From Caldilineaceae bacterium (GTDB lineage Bacteria; Chloroflexota; Anaerolineae; Caldilineales; Caldilineaceae): DNA of 64,000 nucleotides. Both the position numbers and the translations under genes were made by a program. Positions 24,159 to 33,777 of the stretch are shown piece by piece. The DNA is taken from contig JAPKMW010000020.1 in NCBI GenBank assembly GCA_026645575.1, positions 62,001 through 126,000 of the forward strand, read 5' to 3'. A model generated the notes under the pieces. That model had not been told where the DNA came from. It ran no database searches and worked only from the letters and a program-made list of their open reading frames with translations. Numbering within the stretch: position 1 is the first letter of the stretch; every line of letters begins with the position of its first letter.

Positions 24159-25751
24159 ATGAAGGCCACACACATTCACACCTATCCGTTGAATCGGCGT
24201 CAGTTGTTGCAATGGTTGGGCGGCGCAGCGACAGGATTGACCCTGGCCGCCTGCACCGCCGGTACGCCCCCGGCTCAACCGGAGGCCGCCGCTTCCCTCA
24301 GTAGCCAGCCGCAACGGGGTGGCGTCTTGCGCATTGCCTTTGCCGACACCCTCACCCAGTTGGACCCGGCGTTGGCCGTCTCCAACGCGGAGATCGCCTA
24401 CGGCTTTACCGTCTTTGAGAACCTGACCAGCGTCGATTACACCGATCCCGCCTATCCGGTCATCCCGGCGTTGGCTGAAAGCTGGGCAGCCAGCGAAGAG
24501 GGACGGGTGTGGACCTTCCAGTTGCGCACCGGGGTCAAGTTCCACCACGGTGCTGCCTTCACTGCGCAGGATGTGGTCTACACGATGCAACGTATCATGG
24601 ATCCGGCGTTGGGGTCAGCGGGCAACAGCCAGTTGCAATTGGTCGAAGGGGTGACGGCGCTGGATGATCAGCAGGTGCAGTTTACTCTACGCAGCCCCCA
24701 TGTTGAATTTCCCCGCCTCCTTTCCACCTTTGCTTTGTCAATTGTGCCGCAGGGCTACACCAGTGAACAACTGGCTGCCACTCCCTCCGGCACCGGCCCC
24801 TTCCAGGTAAAAACCCATACGCCCGGCGAACAGCTTGTCCTAACCCGCAATGCAGCTTACTGGGAGCAGCCCTTGCCCTACCTGGATGAGGTTCAACATC
24901 TCTACATCACCGATCCAGCGGCGCAACAGGCAGCCTTGCTCGGGGAGACCGTTGATCTCCTGGCCCAAGTAAGCGCCCCCACCTTAACCATGCTGCAAGC
25001 CGGCCCGCCGCTCACCATTATTGAATATCCGCTCGGTTTTTACCCGCTCTTTGCCATGCGCACCGACCAACCGCCCTTCGACGATTTGCGGGTGCGTCAG
25101 GCGCTCAAACATGCCGTGGATCGGGATGCCCTGCGCAAGGTGGTCTGGCGTGATCATGGCGTCGTGGGCAACGATCAGCCCGTGCCGCCGGCCAGTCCCT
25201 TCTGGGCCGATGCACCGGCGCTGGCCTACGATGTGGAAAAGGCCAAAGCCTTGTTGGCCGAAGCCGGCTATGCCGACGGCTTAACCGTCTCCCTGGCCGT
25301 GGCCGAGATTACGCCCGGCATTGTGGACGCAGCCGTGGCGCTGCAAGAGATGGCAAAAGCCGCCGGCATCACCATCACGCTGGAACGCACAGCGCCCGAT
25401 AGCTACTGGGCCGAAAAATATATGCAGACGCCCTTCTTTGTCTCCTTCTGGCCCGGTCTTGCCGACCCGGATGAGATTCTGACCTTTAGCTACCATGCGC
25501 AAGGCTTCTTTAACGAAAGCGGGTGGAGCAAACCGGAACTGGATCAGGCGATTGAAGCCGCCCGCGCCGAAAACGACCCTGCCAAACGCCAAGCGCTCTA
25601 CGCCGACATCCAACAAGTGATCGCAACCGAGGGTGGGGTGCTGATCCCCTACTTCTCGCCACAATTCATGGCCTTGCGCAACGCTGTGCAAGGCGTGCCA
25701 CCCTATGTTGTGCCGCTGGTTCGGGGGGCGTGGCTGGTACAGGAAAGGTAG
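24159..25751 (+). CDS. Tat-exported oligopeptide-binding lipoprotein (second full copy)
   Basis: A 530-residue family 5 solute-binding protein with a GAGAGGAAA ribosome site. It has a twin-arginine-like NRRQLLQW, a lipobox LAAC (Cys32), RGGVLRIAFADTLTQLDPA and FDDLRVRQALKHAVDR. It is paralogous to the 11699 protein along its whole length (both carry NDQPV and YDVEKAKALLAEAGYADG). The permease pair at 16044-17905 lies between the two lipoproteins and may accept either. Confidence 0.93.
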   Translation: MKATHIHTYPLNRRQLLQWLGGAATGLTLAACTAGTPPAQPEAAASLSSQPQRGGVLRIAFADTLTQLDPALAVSNAEIAYGFTVFENLTSVDYTDPAYPVIPALAESWAASEEGRVWTFQLRTGVKFHHGAAFTAQDVVYTMQRIMDPALGSAGNSQLQLVEGVTALDDQQVQFTLRSPHVEFPRLLSTFALSIVPQGYTSEQLAATPSGTGPFQVKTHTPGEQLVLTRNAAYWEQPLPYLDEVQHLYITDPAAQQAALLGETVDLLAQVSAPTLTMLQAGPPLTIIEYPLGFYPLFAMRTDQPPFDDLRVRQALKHAVDRDALRKVVWRDHGVVGNDQPVPPASPFWADAPALAYDVEKAKALLAEAGYADGLTVSLAVAEITPGIVDAAVALQEMAKAAGITITLERTAPDSYWAEKYMQTPFFVSFWPGLADPDEILTFSYHAQGFFNESGWSKPELDQAIEAARAENDPAKRQALYADIQQVIATEGGVLIPYFSPQFMALRNAVQGVPPYVVPLVRGAWLVQER

Positions 25752-25876
25752 TTGGTTCGTTAGTGGGTTAGTTAGTTTGTGCGTCGATTACTTCGATACC
25801 AACCCACTAACCAATTTGTTTGGCACTCAAGACCAAATCAGAATAATGTTTAATCCAGTGTAAAGGAACAGAGGGT

Positions 25877-26983
25877 ATGATCAACCGAGGCGATGCAATC
25901 GCGATTGCGCCAATTTCTGCTGGGCAACGTGTCTATGGCAACGGGCCAGCGCAGAAAATACACGCCGTGAAAGCATCCGGCCTGTTAAAGCTAAGTTCAA
26001 ATGAAAATGTGTTGGGGCCATCGCCGTTAGCCCTCAGCGCGCTCGCAATGGCGATTCAGGAAGCGCATCGGTATCCGGTTGAGGAAGAAGAAATCCTGGC
26101 GCACAAACTGGTCGAGCGGATCATCACGCCCCTAACCACTGACCATTTACTAATCGGCAGCGGCTCGGGGGATGTGTTGCGCATGATTGCCGAAGCCCTT
26201 TTGCAGCCGGGCGACAAAACCGTCATCGCTGGGCCGACCTTCAATCTTTATCAAGATTTGACCTTGCGCTATGGTTGTCAGCCCGAATTGGCGCCCCTGC
26301 ACCGCTACACGGTTGATTTACCGCGCGTCTTGGCGGCGATTGACGATACGGTGCGGTTGGTCTTTATCTGCAACCCCAACAATCCAACCGGGACGATAGT
26401 CACTCATGCCGAGGTCGGCGCTTTTCTGGCGGCGCTTCCGGCGCATGTGATTGCGGTCTTTGATGAAGCCTACATGGAGTTTGCCGACGATCCCGCGTTC
26501 CCGCGGATGCTCGATTATGTGCAAATGGGCTATCCGTTGTTGGTGACGCGCACCTTTTCCAAGCTGCACGGGTTGGCTGGTTTGCGTATCGGCTATGTCT
26601 TTGGGCGCGCCGATCTGATCGCGCGGGTCCGCCAGATGAAGCTCCCCTTTCACAGCAGCCGGCCGGCTTATGTGGCGGCGGCGGCAGCGGTGGACGATCT
26701 GGCGCACATTGAGCAGAGCGTGGCAATGGTGCAAGGTGCGCGCGATTATTATGCCCGCGCCCTACAAGAACTGGACATCGGTTATTTGCCAACACAAAGT
26801 AACTACATCTTGCTGACGAAGCTGCCTTTGCCGACCGAAACGATTGCGCAGGCCGCTTTGGAACAGGGGGTGATGTTACGGCGCGGCGAAGTATTCAACT
26901 TACCGGGGACGCTGCGAATCACCCTGGCCCGCCCCCACGAAAACGAACGGGTAATCGAAACGCTGAACGCAATCTGCGTTTAA
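25877..26983 (+). CDS. PLP-dependent aminotransferase, histidinol-phosphate aminotransferase-like
   Basis: A 368-residue fold-type I aminotransferase of the HisC/class I-II group, preceded by AAAGGAACAGAGGG. Motifs are KLSSNENVLGPSP, CNPNNPTG, FDEAYMEF, the PLP-binding Lys229 in SKLHGLAGLRIGY and a C-terminal RITLARPHENERV. HisC-like enzymes in biosynthetic clusters often act on aromatic or other amino acids rather than histidinol phosphate. No other histidine genes are nearby, so a pathway-specific transamination is the better guess. Confidence 0.88.
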   Translation: MINRGDAIAIAPISAGQRVYGNGPAQKIHAVKASGLLKLSSNENVLGPSPLALSALAMAIQEAHRYPVEEEEILAHKLVERIITPLTTDHLLIGSGSGDVLRMIAEALLQPGDKTVIAGPTFNLYQDLTLRYGCQPELAPLHRYTVDLPRVLAAIDDTVRLVFICNPNNPTGTIVTHAEVGAFLAALPAHVIAVFDEAYMEFADDPAFPRMLDYVQMGYPLLVTRTFSKLHGLAGLRIGYVFGRADLIARVRQMKLPFHSSRPAYVAAAAAVDDLAHIEQSVAMVQGARDYYARALQELDIGYLPTQSNYILLTKLPLPTETIAQAALEQGVMLRRGEVFNLPGTLRITLARPHENERVIETLNAICV

Positions 26984-26993
26984 GCGCTGATGT

Positions 26994-27244
26994 GAAAATA
27001 ACCACCGCTAAGGCCGCGAAGAGCGCAAAGAAAAAGCTTAAGCGACCCTTTGCGCTCTTGATGTGCTTGGCGGTGAAATTTTCATCGTTTTCGGTGCCGT
27101 CAAGGCATGTGACCTGTTCTGAAAATAACCACCGCGAAGGTCGCCAAGAGCGCGAAGGAAAACCTTATGCGCCCCTTTGCGCTCTTCGTGTGCTTGGCGG
27201 TAGAGATTTTCATTATTTTCGGTGCCGCTAGGGCATGTGACCTG
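26994..27244. repeat. Two tandem copies of a 123-124 bp palindromic repeat
   Basis: Copy 1 (26994-27116) and copy 2 (27121-27244) both begin GAAAATAACCACCGC and end GGCATGTGACCTG. Each folds on itself: CCAAGAGCGCGAAGG-type sequence pairs with CCTTTGCGCTCTT, and ACCACCGC with GCGGT. No coding potential. Together with 27251-27339 this fills the 407-base gap between the aminotransferase and the 27391 gene. Confidence 0.85.
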
Positions 27245-27250
27245 ATGGGT

Positions 27251-27339
27251 AAATAGAACGCGGATTGGGCGGATCAGGTCGATCAAAGCGGATAAAATCC
27301 GCGTAGATCCGCTGTATCCGTGAAATCCGCGTTCTATTT
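27251..27339. repeat. Inverted repeat before the 27391 gene
   Basis: AAATAGAACGCGGATT (27251-27266) and AATCCGCGTTCTATTT (27324-27339) are perfect reverse complements; the inner part has more GCGGAT/ATCCGC pairs. It ends about 50 bases before the start codon and could shape the leader of the megasynthase transcript. Confidence 0.85.
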
Positions 27340-27390
27340 TCATCGTTATCGGTGACCCCGATTTATGACGACTGATGAGGAACTATAGGA

Positions 27391-30300
27391 ATGACAAACG
27401 TTGTCTTGCCAGAATTGCAAACCACCACAAACCAGAATCTGCTCGACACAGAGGCTGCTGATGGTCAACTGCGTAAAACAAAGGATTACGCCACCAGGGC
27501 TACACCGCTTTGGGCGAAAGCAAACCCAGTGAAAGCTGCCAAGCCGGCATTGGTAGACGGCGCGCCGTTGGTGGTCGATCCCCTGTTACCGACCACCTTG
27601 CCGGCGCTGCTACGTCAAGTTGCGGCTACCGTGAACGACAAACAACTGATCTATCTCCAGAGTGACGGCACGGAATATCGTCAATCTTATGCGGCGTTGC
27701 TAACGGACGCTGAACAAATTTTGGCCGGGCTACGCGGCCAGGGTTTACAACCACAAGCCAAAGTGATCCTGCAACTGCCCCATCCGCAAGACATTTTGGC
27801 GGCCTTCTGGGGCTGTCTGTTGGGCGGTTTTATCCCGGTGATGACCGCGGTGCCGCCCACCTATCGCGAAGCAAATAATGATTTGGAACGCTTCAAACAG
27901 GTCTGGCAGCAACTCAGGGTCGATCAGCAACGCGGCGCAGCGCCACGGGCGGAACAACTGCTGATTTTGACTGATACGGCGACGCAAAGCGTGATGGCTG
28001 ATCAGGCCGCTGGGTTGCCAATGGCGATGAATCAGATCGTGACAATTGAAGCCCTGCGCGGCCATGCCCCGGACCACCACCATTTTCCGGCACAGGCCGT
28101 GGATGTCGCCTTCTTTAGCCTCACCTCCGGTAGCACCGGCGCGCCTAAGTTGATCCAACTGACCCATAAAAACCTATTGACCCGCGCCCACGCTGCCAAC
28201 CACTTCTGTGGACACACATCCGCTACCGTGGCGCTCAACTGGCTGCCACTGGAGCATATCGGGCCGCTTTCCGATATACATTTGCGGGCGGTGGCCCTCG
28301 GGTGTCAACAAATCTATGTCCCCAGGGCTGCTGTCGTGGGGAACCCGCTTAATTGGTTGCGCTTGCTGCACCGCTACCGAGCCACCTATAGCGCTGCGCC
28401 CAATTTTGCCTATGCGTTGATCAATAACGCGCTGACAAAGCTGGCAGAGGCAACCGGCACAGAACAAGCAGAACAGTGGGATCTTTCTGCGGTGGAAACG
28501 TTGCTGTGCGCCGGTGAAGCGGTCTCGCCACAAGTGATGCAAACCTTCTTAACCAAGCTGATGCCCTTTGGCTTAAAGCCGACCGCCCTGCAACCAGCCT
28601 TTGGCATGGCCGAAATGGGTTCAGGCATCACCTACTACCGCGCCACACCGACCTTACCGGTCAAGGCATTCTGGGTGGAACGGACTTCGCTGGCGGGCGT
28701 CGTCGTGCAACTGCCGGCCAACGCGCCCGCTAGTGTGGGGTTGACGAGCTTGGGTTCAATCATTCCCGGCCTCGCCATGCGCATTGTCGACCAGGCGAAT
28801 CAACTCCTAACCGAAGGCGTCGTGGGGCGCTTTCAGGTGAAAGGTGTGGCGGTCTCGCCTGGCTACTACCAAAATCCCGTGGCGAATCAGGAAGCGTTTC
28901 TGGCGGATGATTGGTTTGACACCGGCGATTTGGGCATGATCATGGATGGCGAATTGGTGCTGACCGGGCGCGCTAAGGAGAGCATTATTGTCAATGGCGC
29001 CAACTATGCCAATAGCGAAATTGAAGCCGTCGTTGAGCAGCTTCCCGGCGTCGAACGCTCTTACACCGTCGCCTGCGCCGTGCGTATGCCCGGTCGCGAC
29101 CAGGAAGAGATCGCCCTCTTCTTCTGTCCGGTGAGCGCTGACGAACAGACGCTACCGCCCCTGCTCGAACAGATCCGCCAGACTGTCACAAAAACCATTG
29201 GCGTTCGTCTGGATTATCTGATTCCCGTGACGCGCGCTGAAGTGCCCAAAACCGCGATTGGCAAATTGCAACGCGTCAAGCTGGCCCGCCGGCTGGAGGC
29301 GGGCGACTTTGACGCCGTGCGCCAGCGCACCCAATCAGGCTTGACGCGCACCACCGCGTTGACCGCCCCACGCACGCCGCTGGAACAGCGTCTGCTCACG
29401 CTCTGGCAGGAAGTATTGCAGAGCGACGACGTGGGCATCCATGATAACTTTTTTGCGTTGGGCGGGGCCTCGCTCAACGCCGCGCGCCTAATTACCCGGC
29501 TGCAAGAAGAATTTCATGACACCTTTCATGTGATTGCCATCTTTAACGCCCCCACCGTGGCCGAATTCGCCACCTATCTGGCGGCTGAATATCCAACGAC
29601 CATTGCCAAGACACTGGGGCAGCCAGTCAATGGCGACCACCAACTTGCCGCTGTCGCCCCCCTAACGGCTGACGATATTACAGAAGTGCGCCGCCGCTTG
29701 CCCGTATTGGCGCCACTGCGTCGCCAACCGACGACCAAGAACCCCTCAGCCATCTTTGTGTTGACTGCGGGCCGCTCCGGCTCCACGCTCCTGCGTGTCA
29801 TGCTGGCCGGTCATCCACAACTCTTTGCGCCCCCCGAATTACTCTTGTTGGGCTATGAAACCCTGGCGGAACGCGAGGCCGCGCTCACCGGGGAAACAAG
29901 CATTTGGCGCGAAGGCGTGCTGAAGGCCATTACACAGCTCTATGGCTGGTCGCCGACGCAAGCGGAAGCCTGGCTAACTGCCCTAGCTGCCCAGGGTACA
30001 ACTGTGCAGGAATTGTATCGGCATTTGCAACAAACCTTACTCGATGGACCTACGCCGCGCCTGTTGGTGGAAAAGACGCCGCAAGATACGCTTAACCTGG
30101 CGATTCTCCGCCGCGCCGAACTTTACTTTGAGCAGCCGCTTTATATTCACCTGACGCGCCATCCCCAGGCGGCCATTCACTCCTTTGTCGAAGCCCGGCT
30201 TGATCAATTGATGTATGCGCTGATGCCCGGGGTGCGGGGTGCAGCCGGCGCGCGCAAGTTTTCCACCACCGCCTTGGGCGAGGCGGCCTGGTTGATCAGC

Positions 30301-31479
30301 CAACAGAACATTCTCACCTTTTTACAGGATGTGCCGCCCCAGCGCCAGCAGCGGTTACAATTTGAAACCCTGGTGCGCCACCCGCGCCAGAGCATGATGA
30401 CGCTCTGTGACTTTCTGGGGATTCCCTTTGTCGAAGCAATGTTACAGCCCTATGAGGAAAAGCAGCAACGCATGACCACTGGGCTGCACGCGGAAGCGCG
30501 GATGCTGGGTGACGTAAAGTTTCATTCCCATAAGACCATTGATGCTGCCGTGGCTGACCGGTGGCAAGCGACGGCGGCAGAAACCCCACTTGGCGATGTC
30601 ACCTGGAATGTGGCAGAAGCGTTAGGTTATCCCAAACCACAACCGGTGGCGCGGCGCGCCGCGCCAGTCACCGATCGCCCGCGCATGGCGCCCCCTTCCA
30701 TACCGGCCAATGATCGTTGGTTCATTCAGCCGCAACCCAACCCAGCCGCGGCGTTGCGGCTCTTTTGTTTTCACTACGCGGGCGGGAGCGCGGCGTTGTT
30801 TCAACGCTGGCCGGCGCACTTACCGCCGGCGGTTGAGGTCTCTGCCCTGCAATTGCCAGGGCGCGGTAATCGGCTGGGCGAAGCGCCGTTCACCGATTTG
30901 CGTCAGCTTACGGCTGCGCTGGCCGATCAATTGCAACCACGATTGGATCGGCCCTTTGCCTTTTTTGGCTATAGCATGGGTGGGTTACTGGCCTATGAAC
31001 TGGCGCGCACATTACGCCAACGTGATCTGCCCTTGCCGGCGCACTTGTTGATCGCGGCCCGCCGTGCGCCACAATTCGCACAACCACAGCCACACCTTTC
31101 GCAATTGCCGGATGCGCAGATCGTGCAGACTTTACGCCAAGCCGGCAATGCCATCCCGCAAGAGCTTGCCGCCGACCAAGCCATCTTACAATTGATGCTG
31201 CCAACCCTGCGCGCTGATTTTCAGTTGGCAGAGACCTATCGCTATGAGGAGGATCGGCCGCTGGCCTGCCCCATCACTGTCTTTGGCGGCACGGAGGATG
31301 CCCATGCCACCACCGAACAGTTGGTGGGCTGGCAGCAGCACACTCTTCACGCGTTCCAAATGCACTATTTTGATGGCGGTCATTTTTTCTTGCATAGCGC
31401 CGAGTCGGCTTTGTTACAGCGCGTTACCCAGACCCTAGCGCCAATGCTTGCCGCAGAGCAGGCGTTAGCCGTTTCATGA
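27391..31479 (+). CDS. Acyl/aryl-ligase-ACP-sulfotransferase-thioesterase multidomain protein
   Basis: A 1362-residue assembly-line protein. Residues about 55-640 are an AMP-forming ligase domain (SLTSGSTGAPK near 245, DTGDLG, GRAKESIIVNG) of the type found on FAAL-like loading units. Residues about 650-735 are a carrier protein (GGASLNA, attachment Ser694). Residues about 785-1080 are a sulfotransferase domain with P-loop TAGRSGSTLLR (792-802). Residues about 1110-1350 are a thioesterase with GYSMGG (Ser1195) and GGHFFL (His1331). Ligase-ACP followed by ST-TE recalls curacin CurM and cyanobacterial olefin synthase, where sulfation of a beta-hydroxy acyl chain triggers decarboxylative release. 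Here no KS or AT lies between, and the TE is type II-like, so product release may differ. Confidence 0.9.
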   Translation: MTNVVLPELQTTTNQNLLDTEAADGQLRKTKDYATRATPLWAKANPVKAAKPALVDGAPLVVDPLLPTTLPALLRQVAATVNDKQLIYLQSDGTEYRQSYAALLTDAEQILAGLRGQGLQPQAKVILQLPHPQDILAAFWGCLLGGFIPVMTAVPPTYREANNDLERFKQVWQQLRVDQQRGAAPRAEQLLILTDTATQSVMADQAAGLPMAMNQIVTIEALRGHAPDHHHFPAQAVDVAFFSLTSGSTGAPKLIQLTHKNLLTRAHAANHFCGHTSATVALNWLPLEHIGPLSDIHLRAVALGCQQIYVPRAAVVGNPLNWLRLLHRYRATYSAAPNFAYALINNALTKLAEATGTEQAEQWDLSAVETLLCAGEAVSPQVMQTFLTKLMPFGLKPTALQPAFGMAEMGSGITYYRATPTLPVKAFWVERTSLAGVVVQLPANAPASVGLTSLGSIIPGLAMRIVDQANQLLTEGVVGRFQVKGVAVSPGYYQNPVANQEAFLADDWFDTGDLGMIMDGELVLTGRAKESIIVNGANYANSEIEAVVEQLPGVERSYTVACAVRMPGRDQEEIALFFCPVSADEQTLPPLLEQIRQTVTKTIGVRLDYLIPVTRAEVPKTAIGKLQRVKLARRLEAGDFDAVRQRTQSGLTRTTALTAPRTPLEQRLLTLWQEVLQSDDVGIHDNFFALGGASLNAARLITRLQEEFHDTFHVIAIFNAPTVAEFATYLAAEYPTTIAKTLGQPVNGDHQLAAVAPLTADDITEVRRRLPVLAPLRRQPTTKNPSAIFVLTAGRSGSTLLRVMLAGHPQLFAPPELLLLGYETLAEREAALTGETSIWREGVLKAITQLYGWSPTQAEAWLTALAAQGTTVQELYRHLQQTLLDGPTPRLLVEKTPQDTLNLAILRRAELYFEQPLYIHLTRHPQAAIHSFVEARLDQLMYALMPGVRGAAGARKFSTTALGEAAWLISQQNILTFLQDVPPQRQQRLQFETLVRHPRQSMMTLCDFLGIPFVEAMLQPYEEKQQRMTTGLHAEARMLGDVKFHSHKTIDAAVADRWQATAAETPLGDVTWNVAEALGYPKPQPVARRAAPVTDRPRMAPPSIPANDRWFIQPQPNPAAALRLFCFHYAGGSAALFQRWPAHLPPAVEVSALQLPGRGNRLGEAPFTDLRQLTAALADQLQPRLDRPFAFFGYSMGGLLAYELARTLRQRDLPLPAHLLIAARRAPQFAQPQPHLSQLPDAQIVQTLRQAGNAIPQELAADQAILQLMLPTLRADFQLAETYRYEEDRPLACPITVFGGTEDAHATTEQLVGWQQHTLHAFQMHYFDGGHFFLHSAESALLQRVTQTLAPMLAAEQALAVS

Positions 31480-31591
31480 CGATTTTAACCGAGTTAAACA
31501 ACCCCAGCGCTGTTACGGATCTGTTCAACACTGTCTATGTGATTAGCAAGAACTTTTATACCATGAATCAGGAAATCAGGAGGAAATTTTT

Positions 31592-33385
31592 ATGCAATAC
31601 CATGAAACAATCATTGTTGGTGCAGGGCCGGCTGGTCTACAAATGGGCTACTTTCTGGGCCGAGCTGGACGTGATTATTTGATTTTAGAGGCAACTGCCG
31701 GCGCTGGTGCATTTTTTACTCACCAGCCGCGCCTTCGAACACTAATTTCGTTAAATAAACGCTTCAACTACTTTCCTGAGCCGGAGTTCAACATGCGCCA
31801 TGATTGGAACTCGCTGCTCACCGAAGACTATAGTTTGCTCTTCCGCGACTATTCACAGGAGCTTTACCCGCACGCAGATGATATTGTCCGTTATCTCAAT
31901 GATTTTGCCGACAAGTATGCATTGAACATTCAGTATAACTGCCGTGTGCGCAAGATCGTGCGCGATGACGCAGGGTGTTTTGTGTTGACAGATAGCGCGG
32001 AGAACCAATATCGCTGTGCGCGGTTGCTCATGGCAACCGGTGCATTGGCGCCCCACATCCCCGATGCCGAAGGGATCGAATTGGCGGAAGGCTATGAGAC
32101 GCATGACATTGACCCAACCCGCTTTGAAAACAAGCGTGTCCTGATCATGGGGCGGGGCAATTCGGCCTTTGAGGTCGCCAATCATCTAGCCGGTCACGCC
32201 GCCATCGTCCATATTGCCATGGACAACCGCACCATCAAACATGCCTGGCAGAGCCATTTTGTCGGCGATCTACGCTCGATCAACAACACCATTTTGGATA
32301 TGGTGCAGCTCAAAGCCTTACACTTCGTTGTCGGCTTTCATGTCAACAAGATTGCCCGTCAGGGAGATGGCACCCTACTGGTTTCGGTCGAAGAAGAGCT
32401 GCCCCACTGGGAAACGCCCGGCACGATCCGCCTGAATCATGTCTATGATCATGTGATCCGCTGCACCGGTTGGAAGTATATCAACCCTGCGCTCTTCGCC
32501 CCCGACATAACGCCGGTCAGCGACGAAAAGAACAAATATCCCGTTCTAAATCCCTGCTGGGAGTCAAGCGTGCCCAACCTCTACTACATCGGCACAGCGA
32601 TGGCCGGACGCGACCGCAAGGCCGCCAGCGGCTTTATTCATGGCTTCCGTTATAACATCCGCACACTCTTCCACCTGTTGGAAGAACGCTTCGCCGGCAT
32701 CCCCTACCCAACCGTACGCTATCCGTTACAAACAGCGACCGAGTTGGCAACCATTGCTGATGAGATGTTACGCCGGGTGAGTACGACCGACGCGCTGTAC
32801 CAACTCTATGGCGTGCTGTGTGATGCGTTGGTCTTTGACGAACAGTCCGTGACAATCTATCGTGACTTGCCCGTTGCCTATGTGCAAGGACAACGCGATC
32901 TGCACGCCGGGCGCCATGTGATCGTGATGACGTTAGAATATGGTTTCGAGAATTATCCCCCACAGGCAACTGCACTCGATTTTATCTCCGTCGCCGATGA
33001 GAGCGCCGACCGCGCCTGCGCCGCCTTTTTGCACCCGATCTTCCGCCATTATTTCGATGGTCACTTGATGGCAGAAACCCATTTGGGCGAATCCTTGGTG
33101 ATCCGTTATGGCGCCCATCGTGGCACCTATGGGGCGCGGTTGAAGGGCAATGTCCATCAAAACATTGTGATGAACGTGATCAACAGCGTCGCCCATGTTA
33201 CGGACGAGCACTTCTCTGAAGAGGTGCATCGTCAGGATAGCTTTACGCCGTGGACGACCGAAAAGGTGATGAAGGATCGTGTGGTGTGGCGCTGCACTTT
33301 CGGACATAAGCCACAGAACGGCATGAATGGCATGAATGTCGACAAGGCGGTGGCTGCCACTATGCCTCAACCCGTCAAGGTATAA
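31592..33385 (+). CDS. FAD-dependent oxidoreductase, flavin monooxygenase-like
   Basis: A 597-residue protein with AGGAGGAAA ribosome site. The N-terminal FAD dinucleotide-binding motif GAGPAGL is at residues 9-15. A second nucleotide-binding fold (MGRGNSAFEVANHL) lies near 190, and LYYIGTAMAGRD closes the flavin fold near 335. The layout resembles FOXRED2/flavin-containing monooxygenase-like proteins. The C-terminal 220 residues are an extra region without clear motifs. It sits between the two assembly-line genes, so oxidation of a pathway intermediate or amino-acid building block is likely. The substrate cannot be told. Confidence 0.85.
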   Translation: MQYHETIIVGAGPAGLQMGYFLGRAGRDYLILEATAGAGAFFTHQPRLRTLISLNKRFNYFPEPEFNMRHDWNSLLTEDYSLLFRDYSQELYPHADDIVRYLNDFADKYALNIQYNCRVRKIVRDDAGCFVLTDSAENQYRCARLLMATGALAPHIPDAEGIELAEGYETHDIDPTRFENKRVLIMGRGNSAFEVANHLAGHAAIVHIAMDNRTIKHAWQSHFVGDLRSINNTILDMVQLKALHFVVGFHVNKIARQGDGTLLVSVEEELPHWETPGTIRLNHVYDHVIRCTGWKYINPALFAPDITPVSDEKNKYPVLNPCWESSVPNLYYIGTAMAGRDRKAASGFIHGFRYNIRTLFHLLEERFAGIPYPTVRYPLQTATELATIADEMLRRVSTTDALYQLYGVLCDALVFDEQSVTIYRDLPVAYVQGQRDLHAGRHVIVMTLEYGFENYPPQATALDFISVADESADRACAAFLHPIFRHYFDGHLMAETHLGESLVIRYGAHRGTYGARLKGNVHQNIVMNVINSVAHVTDEHFSEEVHRQDSFTPWTTEKVMKDRVVWRCTFGHKPQNGMNGMNVDKAVAATMPQPVKV

Positions 33386-33554
33386 AGCTGGTGCAAACCG
33401 GCTATACCACGGTGCTGCTGGAACCCCAGGCGTCGGCAACGTGCTATAGTTTCGCCATCGCCCCGGCCATTATATTGTCGGCTCCCACCGACCAACACGT
33501 CGCCGCCACGCGCATCGGCGCTTTCATCGCCGATCATTCGTTCGTTCATTTTGC
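33386..33554. other. Possible gene remnant after the oxidoreductase
   Basis: One + strand frame stays open from about 33382 to a stop near 33556 and gives protein-like sequence (QTGYTTVLLEPQASATCYSF and so on), but there is no plausible start, no recognised family and no ribosome site. It may be a fragment of a lost gene. The remaining gap to 33777 holds the hairpin at 33555-33640 and AT-rich leader sequence. Confidence 0.25.
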
Positions 33555-33640
33555 GTAACTGCTCAGGTGCGCGGCACTGGTCAACTGCTGGTCGGATGAA
33601 CAATCTACGCCTGACCAGTGCCACGCACCTGAGCAGTTAC
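33555..33640. repeat. 29-bp inverted repeat
   Basis: Arms 33555-33583 and 33612-33640 match as reverse complements with one mismatch (GTAACTGCTCAGGTGCG at one end). It lies upstream of the megasynthase and may terminate the oxidoreductase transcript. The outer GTAACT-CTCAG words recur in the hairpin at 53041-53093. Confidence 0.85.
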
Positions 33641-33777
33641 CTCTTTGATTCAATATGACATTGTCAAACTAAACTGCAGTTGTTTTGAAAACGCGAACTT
33701 CGATCAGCCCCAACCGACAAACAACCTCGCATTTTCAAACAGATCTGAGTATAGAAGCTATTTAATTGAGGTTACTT

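Noticed and set aside
25877..26983. Assignment as hisC of histidine synthesis
   Set aside because: No other histidine pathway genes in the window; HisC-like folds are common in secondary-metabolite loci.
31476..31682. Small + strand frame starting in an ATGA overlap at the end of the 27391 gene
   Set aside because: It runs into the FAD oxidoreductase gene in another frame and shows no domain or conserved look; the oxidoreductase has its own strong ribosome site.
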